Below, one piece after another: positions 23,101-35,100 of a stretch of 64,000 nucleotides of DNA (position 1 is its first letter; each line of letters begins with the position of its first letter). This DNA comes from Macrostomum hystrix (Eukaryota > Platyhelminthes > Macrostomidae), in contig CATNEN010000039.1 in NCBI GenBank assembly GCA_950097015.1, forward strand, positions 15,532,501-15,596,500. The letters are read 5' to 3'. The position numbers were made by a program, and so were the translations under genes. The notes beneath the pieces are model-generated. The model saw only the letters and a program-made list of their open reading frames with translations. It was not told the DNA's origin and ran no database searches.

Positions 23101-26100
23101 GATGGTCCAACCCCTCACCCTGATAAGCGATGGTCCAACCCCTCACTCTGATAAGCGATGGTCCAACCCCTCACTCTGATAAGCGATGGTCTCACACCGC
23201 CCTATTAAGCAATTTTTCCACCCCTCGCCACTCTGAATTGCTACTTACATGTGGGCCCTGTGATACTCCATGACTTTTTTTAAAAGCTCTTCGGTGACAG
23301 GACTTGGTAACACTTTTAGGCGGGTGAGGTAGAGAGTGTCAAGGTATTCTTCTTCCAAGAAGTCGCCAATCTCCGCTGAAATTCAAATTCGATCGAGCAG
23401 TAAATTTACGTAATCTCAGGACGTGAGGTGGGTGTTATTTTTAACGATCGAATCTTCGTTCGATTTGTATGGCCAAATCGAACGAAGAAAATAATGAAAA
23501 GAATATTGTTCAATATAGGCACAGACAAGCCATTTGGTCGTAATTGAGTTTGACAAAGAAGGATCGATAATAAGCCTAAATAGAAATGGATGGGCCCTTG
23601 TAAACTAACTCGTTACTTCAGAGGACTCGCTGATGACAAATGACGATGACAAATTGTGACTAGTCCTAGTCTCTCGGCCAGGCGTACCAGAAAGAAGAAA
23701 AAGAACTGCCTACATTGGCCGTCCTCCACTTCCATGAGTATGACGGATTTAAAATGGAGGCCAGGACGGTATGAGGAGAACTACGAAGCGACCATTCCCA
23801 TTTCCTTCTAGAAGGAGCCGGAAAATTGCATTTTCCACTTGAGCTGAAACGCCGGCAATTAGCAATAAGTCAGTAGAAGTCTAAACTCGTTGGCATTAGC
23901 TCTGTGCCTATTGCCTGGGCATTGAAGGAACACTGCTGTGGTCACTCGCTCCAGAGCCCCACTGAGGAACTGAACAAGCCAAATGATTTTGGTGAAGCGC
24001 AGATAATGCTTTGACCACAAATGGGAATTCCATTTTATAACTGGGATAACTCTGCAGGCGTAACCGCACGGGAAGAGGAGGCGAATCCCTCGTATCCCTT
24101 TTCAACATGCTAAACTAAAGATAAGCAGTAATGTACTTTAACAGGATCCTCACTGATAGATCTGAGTGTGAAGGATCTGGCCTCACTGAAGGACCTGAGG
24201 TGGCCTCACTGAAGGACCTGAAGTGGCCTCACCGAAGGACCTGAGGTGGCCTCACTAAAGGGTCTGAGGTGGCCTCTCTGATAGATCTGAGGTGGCCTCA
24301 CTGAAGGATCTGAGGTGGACTCACTGAAGCACCTGAGGTAGACTTGCTGAAGGATCTGAGGTGGACTCACTGAACGATCTGAGGGTGAAGGATCTGAGGT
24401 GGACTCACTGAAGCACCTGAGGTGGCCTCACTGAAGCACCTGACGTGGCCTCACTGAAGGACCTGAGGTGGCCTCACTGAAGGGTCTGAGGTGGCCTCTC
24501 TGATAGATCTGAGGTGGACTCACTGAAGGACCTGAAGTGGCCTCACCGAAGGACCTGAGGTGGCCTCACTAAAGGGTCTGAGGTGGCCTCTCTGATAGAT
24601 CTGAGGTGGCCTCACTGAAGGATCTGAGGTGGACTCACTGATGGATCTGAGGTGGACTCACTGAAGCACCTGAGGTAGACTTGCTGAAGGATCTGAGGTG
24701 GACTCACTGAACGATCTGAGGGTGAAGGATCTGAGGTGGACTCACTGAAGCACCTGAGGTGGCCTCACTGAAGGACCTGAGGTGGCCTCACTGAAGGACC
24801 TGAGGGTGAAGGATCTAAAGTGGACTCACTGAAGGACCTGAGGTGGACTCACTGAAGGATCTGAGGTGGACTCACTGAAGGATCTGAGGTGGACTCACTG
24901 AAGGATCTAAGGCGTCCTCACTGAAGGATCTGAGGTGGCCTCACCGAAGGATCTGAGGTGGCCTCACCGAAGGATCTGAGGTGGCCTCACTGAAGGATCT
25001 GAGGTGGCCTCACTGAAGGATCTGAGGTCGACTCTCCGAAGGATCTGAGGTGGCCTCACTGAAGGATCTGAGGTGGCCTCACCGAAGGATCTGAGGTGGC
25101 CTCACCGAAGGATCTGAGGTGGCCTCACTGAAGGATCTGAGGTCGACTCTCCGAAGGATCTGAGGTGGCCTCACTGAAGGATCTGAGGTCGACTCTCCGA
25201 AGGATCTGAGGTGGCCTCACTGAAGGATCTGAGGTGGCCTCACCGAAGGATCTGAGGTGGCCTCACTGAAGGATCTGAGGTGGCCTCACCGAAGGATCTG
25301 AGGTGGCCTCACTGAAGGATCTGAGGTGGACTCACTGAAGGATCTGAGGTGGCCTCACCGAAGGATCTGAGGTGGCCTCACTGAAGGATCTGAGGTCGAC
25401 TCTCCGAAGGATCTGAGGTGGACTCACTGAAGGATCTGAGGTGGCCTCACTGAAGGATCTGAGGTCGACTCTCCGAAGGACCTGAGGTGGACTCACTGAA
25501 GGATCTGAGGTGGCCTCACTGAAGGATCTGAGGTCGACTCTCCGAAGGATCTGAGGTGGCCTCACTGAAGGATCTGAGGTCGACTCTCCGAAGGATCTGA
25601 GGTGGCCTCACTGAAGGACCTGAGGTGGCCTCACCGAAGGATCTGAGGTGGCCTCACTGAAGGACCTGAGGGTGAAGGATCTAAAGTGGACTCACTGAAG
25701 GACCTGAGGTGGACTCACTGAAGGATCTGAGGTGGACTCACTGAAGGATCTGAGGTGGACTCACTGAAGGATCTAAGGCGTCCTCACTGAAGGATCTGAG
25801 GTGGCCTCACCGAAGGATCTGAGGTGGCCTCACCGAAGGATCTGAGGTGGCCTCACTGAAGGATCTGAGGTGGCCTCACTGAAGGATCTGAGGTCGACTC
25901 TCCGAAGGATCTGAGGTGGCCTCACTGAAGGATCTGAGGTGGCCTCACCGAAGGATCTGAGGTGGCCTCACTGAAGGATCTGAGGTGGCCTCACCGAAGG
26001 ATCTGAGGTGGCCTCACTGAAGGATCTGAGGTCGACTCTCCGAAGGATCTGAGGTGGCCTCACTGAAGGATCTGAGGTCGACTCTCCGAAGGATCTGAGG

Positions 26101-29100
26101 TGGCCTCACTGAAGGATCTGAGGTCGACTCTCCGAAGGATCTGAGGTGGCCTCACTGAAGGATCTAAGGTGGCCTCACCGAAGGATCTGAGGTGGCCTCA
26201 CTGAAGGATCTGAGGTGGCCTCACTAATATATTGGGAGCACTGAAAGATCATTTCTATTTAAGCACAACGACAGAGCGCGGTCAGTCAGATACGGCAGGA
26301 ATAATGGTGACCAATGCCCTAATCCTAAAGCTGTAAAAAGCTCGTAAATCACGACCTGCGGAGATAAACGACTAGAGCCTTGCTCGGATGCGAAGGAATA
26401 CGTGAGCCTCTGTGCTGTGCTTAAAAACAGATTTAAGATTGAGGCTGGCGTAAGAGACAGAAAGTCAGAGTCAAGAGATTAGATAAGCTAGCTTTATAAT
26501 GCTGAGGTATAGTGAATTCCCAAATACTGAGATGAATCAGAATGGCTTCGCTGTGTAGTTTGAAAGACAATTTTTCTCAAATCCTTCAGTGAGTCCACCT
26601 TAGATCCTTCACCCTCAGATCCTTCAGTGAGTCCACCTCAGGTCCTTCAGTGAGTCCACCTCAAATCCTTCAGTGAGTCCACCTCAGATCCATCAGTGAG
26701 TCCACCTTAGATCCTTCACCCTCAGATCCTTCAGTGAGTCCACCTTAGATCCTTCACCCTCAGATCCTTCAGTGAGTCCACCTCAGATCCTTCAGTGAGT
26801 CCACCTTAGATCCTTCACCCTCAGATCCTTCAGTGAGTCCACCTCAAATCCTTCAGTGAGTCCACCTCAGGTCCTTCAGTGAGTCGACCTCAAATCCTTC
26901 AGTGAGTCCACCTCAGATCCTTCAGTGAGTCCACCTCAAATCCTTCAGTGAGTCCACCTCAGATCCTTCACCCTCAGATCGTTCAGTGAGTCCACCTCAG
27001 ATCCTTCAGCAAGTCTACCTCAGGTGCTTCAGTGAGTCCACCTCAGATCCTTCAGTGAGTCCACCTCAGATCCTTCAGTGAGGCCACCTCAGATCCGTCA
27101 CACTCAGATCCGTCACACTCAGATCCGTCACACTCAGATCCTTCACACTCAGATCCGTCACACTCAGATCCGTCACACTCAGATCCCTCACACTCAGATC
27201 CCTCACACTCAGATCCGTCACACTCAGATCCGTCACACTCAGATCCTTCACACTCAGATCCGTCACACTCAGATCCGTCACACTCAGATCCGTCACACTC
27301 AGATCCGTCACACTCAGATCCGTCACACTCAGATCCCTCACACTCAGATCCGTCACACTCAGATCCCTCACACTCAGATCCGTCACACTCAGATCCCTCA
27401 CACTCAGATCCGTCACACTCAGATCCGTCACACTCAGATCCCTCACACTCAGATCCGTCACACTCAGATCCGTCACACTCAGATCCGTCACACTCAGATC
27501 CCTCACACTCAGATCCGTCACACTCAGATCCGTCACACTCAGATCCGTCACACTCAGATCCCTCACACTCAGATCCGTCACACTCAGATCCGTCACACTC
27601 AGATCCCTCACACTCAGATCCCTCACACTCAGATCCCATAAAACGCATAGTTGCATGCTTATGCTATAGCTCTTGTCTGTTAGGGAATGAACTCTGATAC
27701 AGTGGGACTGCCACAGAAGTGCATTAGGCCTATGCCACATGCCTAGCACTAGTTGCCCGACTCTGTAAGCGAGAGCTTTGGAAAAAATTGATGATAAAAA
27801 CTTTCATTCGCAGGCCGAAACATTTCCTAACACCATCAGGCTCGCTTTAATTCCACAGCCCTCTATATCCTGGCAGAAGTTTTCCAGTTGTCAACATTGA
27901 TCCCTTGTGCAATTTTAAAATTTCTCGAAGCTTAAAAATGACTATGGCCAAGCCATAATAATGTCTGAAATATGTGTTGTCTGCCTCTGTCTGAATCATG
28001 TCAGCAATTAAAACTAGAGAAAGTCAAATGCCGAATCGAATTTCGCTGGCCAAATTATTTTAGCTCTATTTGATGACGATTGATTAGCGCTAGAGAACTT
28101 TCCACTTTACATTTTGGAGCTCTTACCGATTATCTCTCGTTTGCACTTTTATCACTCTATCTTATACCTAGGACAAACACTTCACTACTCGACCCCAAGG
28201 ACAGCCACCCCAATTATCGACCGTATCGACAACCACCTCACTCCTCGCACCCAAGGACAGTCAACCCACTTATCGACCGAATAGACAACCACCTCACTCC
28301 ACAAAGCTAAGGACAGACACCCCACTTATCGACAGTATGGACATCCACCTCACTCCTCGACCCTAAGGACAGCCACCCCACTTATCGACAGTATGGACAT
28401 CCACCTCACTCCTCGACCCTAAGGACAGCCACCCCACTTATCGACAGTATGGACATCCACCTCACTCCTAGACCCTAAGGACAGCCACCCCACTTATCGA
28501 CAGTATGGATATCCACCTAAGTACTCGACCCTAAGGACAGCCACCCCACTTATCGGCCCCATAGACGAAAGCCACACTCCTGGACACTAATAAACTCACC
28601 TTGAACGAGGTAAGAGGCCAACAGGGCGGCAGTGTTGTCGCAGCACGGCAGCAGACCGTTGACAATGTCGCGTTTGATTTGCAATGAGAATAGAAACCTG
28701 TGGAATTTCCGGCCGTTGGGAAAACATATCTCACCATGGCGGCAAAATTAAGAGAAAAGAGAAGACAGGTATCGGAAGAAGAGGAAGAGAGTTTCAAGGA
28801 GGGGAAGAGATTTGGATGGAGGGGAAGAGATTTGGATGGAGGGGAAGATAGCTGGATGGATGGGAGAGAGCTGGATGGATGGGAGAGAGCTGGATGGATG
28901 GGAGAGAGCTGGATGGATGGGAGAGAGCTGGATGGATGGGAAGAGAGCTGGATGGATGGGAGAGAGCTGGATGGATGGGAGAGAGCTGGATGGATGGGAA
29001 GAGAGCTGGATGGATGGGAAGAGAGCTGGATGGATGAGAGAGAGCTGGATGGATGGGAGAGAGCTGGATGGATGGGAGAGAGCTGGATGGATGGGAAGAG

Positions 29101-32100
29101 AGCTGGATGGATGGGAAGAGAGCTGGATGGATGGGAGAGAGCTGGATGGATGGGAAGAGAGTTGGATGGATGGGAGAGAGCTGGATGGATGGGAAGAGAG
29201 CTGGATGGATGGGAGAGAGCTGGATGGATGGGAGAGAGCTGGATGGATGGAAAGAGAGCTGGATGGATGGGAAGAGAGCTGGATAGATGGGAAGAGAGCT
29301 GGATGGAGGGGAAGAGAGCTGGATGGATGGGAAGAGAGCTGGATGGATGGGAGAGAGCTGGATGGATGGGAAGAGAGTGGAGCAGAATTTCCACAGCTAT
29401 CCACAGTGGTGACGCATGAACTAGTTATGGCAGTAATACACGGCGAACAAGGTAGGCCGTCAAAGATAAGAGTAGAAAATATTGAAAGGCAAAGAATCGA
29501 GTGCATAGTGTCCTGTCCTCTCCTGTCTGGCAGCGTGTGCCCCAGACAACAATGATCGATGAATCAGTCATCGGATTGGGACTGCATAGTGGGCAATGGG
29601 AGCCGTATCTGCTGGGAGGACTGGGAGCTGGGATAGAGAGTTTAGAGATGGGAAAATTCAGGAAGAGAAACTCAGGCGTGAATCGTGGGCCAGCGAAGGA
29701 TATTCTTGTTAATGCAGAATTTGGGGATATCTGCGCACGCTGCCCCTGTTCCTTCTAGGACATATAGAATTCTAATCGATACACGCGAGGGGCAAAGAGA
29801 TATAGGAATAGTTTTGAGTGAGGCACTGCAGGAGGCATGGGGTCCCTTGGTTTAGCTTCTCTTCGAACCGAATCTCTATTTAATATCGCCTATTCGCTTG
29901 CATGCTATTGGATTGCGCACAACATTTATCCCCTAAATTATAGGGAAACTTTACATTATAGCGCCCTGCAGCCCATATGGAATCCGTGCGGCAGTTTTTC
30001 GAGGTCCTGATTTTTCAATCCCATCGAATTGCATTGCTAAGGGAGGCAAAAAGTGCATTTCACACTGCTTCGCTTAGCTTTCAAAGTTCTGTTAAACCAC
30101 AAAATTCTCTCTTTCCCTCCATCCAACTCTCTTCCCCTCCTTGAAACTCTCTTCCGCCTTCATCCAACTCTCTTCCCCTCCACCCAACTCTCTTCCCCTT
30201 CATCCAACTCTCTTCCCCTCCATTCAACTCTCTTCCCCTCCATTCAACTCTCTTTCCATCCTTGAAACTCTCTTCCGCCTTCATCCAACTCTCTTCCTCT
30301 CCACCCAACTCTCTTCCCCTCCACCCAACTCTCTTCACCTCCACCCAACTCTCTTCCCCTTCATCCAACTCTCTTCCTCTCCACCCAACTCTCTTCCCCT
30401 CCACCCAACTCTCTTCACCTCCACCCAACTCTCTTCCCCTTCATCCAACTCTTTTCTCCTTCATCCAACTCTTTTCTCCTTCATCCAACTCTCTTCCCCT
30501 CCATTCAACTCTCTTCCCCTCCATTCAACTCTCTTCCCCTCCATTCAACTCTCTTCCCCTCCATTCAACTCTCTTCCCCTCCATTCAACTCTCTTCCCCT
30601 CCATTCAACTCTCATTCCCCTCCATTCAACTCTCTTCCCATCCATCCAACTCTCTTCCCCTCCATCCAACTCTCTTCCCCTTCATCCAACTCTCCTCCTC
30701 TCCATTCCACTCTATTCCCCTCCATTCCACTCTATTCCCCTCCATTCAACTCTATTCCCCTCCATTCAACTCTCTTCCCCTCCATTCAACTCTCTTCCCC
30801 TCCATTCAACTCTCTTCCCCTCCATTCAACTCTCATTCCCCTCCATTCAACTCTCTTCCCATCCATCCAACTCTCTTCCCCTCCATCCAACTCTCTTCCC
30901 CTTCATCCAACTCTCCTCCTCTCCATTCCACTCTATTCCCCTCCATTCCACTCTATTCCCCTCCATTCAACTCTATTCCCCTCCATTCAACTCTCTTCCA
31001 CTCCATCCAACTCTCTTCCCCACCATCCAACTCATTTCCCTACTCTAAACTTTCTTCCCATCCTTGAAACTCTCTTCCCTTTCATCCAGTTCTCATTCTA
31101 TCGCACTATACTAAAAAAGCATTCAGTACATGTAGACCACTCAGCACTCACCTTGAGAACTCGTCCTCGAGCAGGTGCGGATCTGGCGGGTAGAACTTCA
31201 CCGAGAAGTAGAAAACCAGCTCGGTTGATGAAGGACACTGCTTGGGCAGTGTTTTTGTGTGATCTAGCCAGCACTGGAAGTCGCCCAATTCGGACAGGTT
31301 TGAGGCGAGCAATTTAGCAAAGAGTGGAACTTTAAAATGTGACTTGTCCAGCTACTTCTAAAAGCTTTAGTGGCAGCTTAGCTTTGCTTAATTGACGGCC
31401 TCTACACAAAAAACGAAAACTTTTTCAGTTGAAGGGGAAGAATAAATTTAGGTGTCTTGTCAGCCCTGTGGAAAGTTTCAAATTACTGATTGAGAAACAT
31501 TTGCCAAAGCAGCGGACTGTGGAAGTTTGAGTTGTCTGCGCGAGAAGGACTTGTCCGAGGTTAGAACTGAGAAGATTCTCATTCAGTAATCTCACTGAGA
31601 CTCTCATTCAGTAATCTCACTGAGACTCTCATTCAGTAATCTCACTGAGACTCTCATACAGTAATCTCACTGAGACTCTCATTCAGTAATCTCACTGAGA
31701 CTCTCATACAGTAATCTCACTGAGACTCTCATACAGTAATCTCACTGAGACTCTCATACAGTAATCTCACTGAGACTCTCATTCAGTAATCTCACTGAGA
31801 CTCTCATTCAGTAATCTCACTGAGACTCTCATACAGTAATCTCACTGAGACTCTCATACAGTAATCTCACTGAGACTCTCATTCAGTAATCTCACTGAGA
31901 CTCTCATACAATAATCTCACTGAGACTCTCATACAGTAATCTCACTGAGACTCTCATACAGTAATCTCACTGAGACTCTCATTCAGTAATCTCACTGAGA
32001 CTCTCATTCAGTAATCTCACTGAGACTCTCATACAGTAATCTCACTGAGACTCTCATACAGTAATCTCACTGAGACTCTCATACAGTAATCTCACTGAAA

Positions 32101-35100
32101 CTCTCATTCAGTAATCTCACTGAGACTCTCATTCAGTAATCTCACTGAGACTCTCATTCAGTAATCTCACTGAGACTCTCATTCAGTAATCTCACTGAGA
32201 CTCTCATTCAGTAATCTCACTGAGACTCTCATTCAGTAATCTCACTGAGACTCTCATTCAGTAATCTCACTGAGACTCTCATACAGTAATCTCACTGAGA
32301 CTCTCATACAGTAATCTCACTGAGACTCTCATACAGTAATCTCACTGAGACTCTCATACAGTAATCTCACTGAGACTCTCATTCAGTAATCTCACTGAGA
32401 CTCTCATACAATAATCTCACTGAGACTCTCATACAATAATCTCACTGAGACTCTCATACAATAATCTCACTGAGACTCTCATTCAGTAATCTCACTGAGA
32501 CTCTCATACAGTAATCTCACTGAAACTCTCATTCAGTAATCTCACTGAGACTCTCATTCAGTAATCTCACTGAGACTCTCATTCAGTAATCTCACTGAGA
32601 CTCTCATTCAGTAATCTCACTGAGACTCTCATTCAGTAATCTCACTGAGACTCTCATTCAGTAATCTCACTGAGACTCTCATTCAGTAATCTCACTGAGA
32701 CTCTCATACAGTAATCTCACTGAGACTCTCATACAGTAATCTCACTGAGACTCTCATACAGTAATCTCACTGAGACTCTCATACAGTAATCTCACTGAGA
32801 CTCTCATTCAGTAATCTCACTGAGACTCTCATACAATAATCTCACTGAGACTCTCATACAATAATCTCACTGAGACTCTCATACAATAATCTCACTGAGA
32901 CTCACAATCACAATCTCAATCTCAGTGGAACTGTACAATCCCAGTGGAACTGTTTTACAATCTGAGTGGAACTGTTTTACAGCCTTCATAGAATCTCACA
33001 TGAGATGAGAGCCAAATTCGATTGCTAAGTCGCTCTTCACTCACCTGTCTACCCTCTCTAGATAGGAACTCCAGGTCGAAGTAATCAACTTCTAGCAGGC
33101 GCAGTTTCTTTACCACAGCGTCAAACAGTTCTTGGCCCGGCACTCGTATCTGCGGGAATAACAATTTTTATTCAGAATAGAAACAATCTTGATGTGGGCG
33201 GTAGGCGAGAGTAGATGCTGGAAGGTGAGACTAGATGCTGGAAGGTGAGAGTAGATGCTGGAAGGTGAGAGTAGATGCTGGAAGGTGAGACTACATGCTG
33301 GAAGGTGAGAGTAGATGCTGGAAGGTGAGAGTAGATGCTGGAAGGTGAGACTAGATGCTGGAAGGTGAGACTACATGCTGGAAGGTGAGAGTAGATGCTG
33401 GAAGGTGAGACTACATGCTGGAAGGTGAGAGTAGATGCTGGAAGGTGAGAGTAGATGCTGGAAGGTGAGAGTAAATGCTGGAAGGTGAGAGTAGATGCTG
33501 GAAGGTGAGACTAGATGCTGGAAGGTGAGAGAAGAGGTTACAGATGAGGTTAACATTAGAAAAAAGTGCTTCTAGGCGTAAATATACAATGCTTACTAAA
33601 ATGTAAAAAGTCATAGTTGATCAATTTACAAATTGAAGTCCCTGGCACTTACTCAAAACAAGCTCACTTTATCTTTTTTACCAGCATTTTTTCGTACACG
33701 AGTCCTTTCCCTGCCTTCGCGCGCCACTCATTAATAAGAAGCAGGGAGCCATATTGAATTACCCGGCACTGCTCACGGGCCGAGGGAGGGCAAAGAGTGA
33801 GGGGTAGCGGAGTAGCGGACCGCCGCTGCTACAGGAGACGGGTTGGAGTGTGAGGATCTGGTCAAGGGTGGGAGATTGGGGAGAATTGCCGTCAGGGCAT
33901 GGAGAAGCTTTATGAGCTTTAGACAACAAATTGAATTTGTCCGGCGCAGTTGGTCTTTCCTTTTCTCCCTCTCTCCCTCTGTCAGTGAGTATGGGGGGGC
34001 GCCGAGCCAACCCTCAGACCCCTATGAGTCCGGTTCTGAGCAGGCCAGACTCAGTCTGCTAGCCAAGGCGTTCAGATGAATAATATGGCTTATTTAATGA
34101 TAAAAATATTGTGAAGAAAATGCTGTGGATTAGGCCTATTAGATGTATAAATCGATGTGATAGAAATAATCGATAAACTGATATAGAAGATCGATTAACC
34201 GATTAACTGATATAGGCGATCGATAAACTGGTATAGTAGATCGAAAAATCTATAAACTGATAAAAAGCGATCGATAAATCGGTTAGCTGATAAAAGCGAT
34301 TGATAAATCGATTAACTGATAAAAGTGATCGATAAATCGATTAACTGATAAAAGCGATCGATAAATCGGCTGACTGATAAAAGCGATCGATAAATCGGCT
34401 GACTGATAAAAACGATCCATAAATATCTGATACAGGAAATCGATAAATCGTATATATTTTTTGATTTTTCAAAAAATATTTGAATACAGAAGCTAACTGG
34501 GATACTGACTTAAGGATCTAAAATTTGAATTTAGCAAGCAGATTTTTATGGCTCGCGCAATAAAATGCCAATTTGGTTTGCAATAAAATTTGGGATTGAG
34601 GATCATTTATTTAACGGCGAGTGGAGTGGTTAGAATCCGGGACTTGGGTCTTTTTTCGTATAAGAACCCTCCTTAATGTAGCTTTACTGCACAGTTGGCT
34701 TAGAGAATGGAAAAACTGCTGGCCGATATGTATCGAAATCATTATAACTAAGAGTTTCTTTGCGGCCAATAAATACGAGTAAATACTGTGCCAAAACGTT
34801 TAGAAGTTCAATGATACTTTTTGATGCCTATTAACAGTAGAAAGACCAGCAAGCAGCCTATGGGGAGAGACCAAGGGGGTATTTCAAATACCCCTTGCCT
34901 ACTTCAAAACCTTGTGATTGAATTTTGCAAAATTCCACCATATAAAAAATGTATTTCGGCATTAGTTGAATATCTCGACATTGTTTTGTGACTCTGGAAG
35001 TTGTTTCGTCTGATAGAGCGGAAAAATTTAGACCCGTGTCCTGGAATTTTATGGCAATTGGTTGAATGTTTTAGGGTATACAGAACAGAATAATCATCTG

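Noticed and set aside
27052-27749. Repeated SECDGSEC and LSVTD frames
   Set aside because: They come from the 15-bp array read in different frames.
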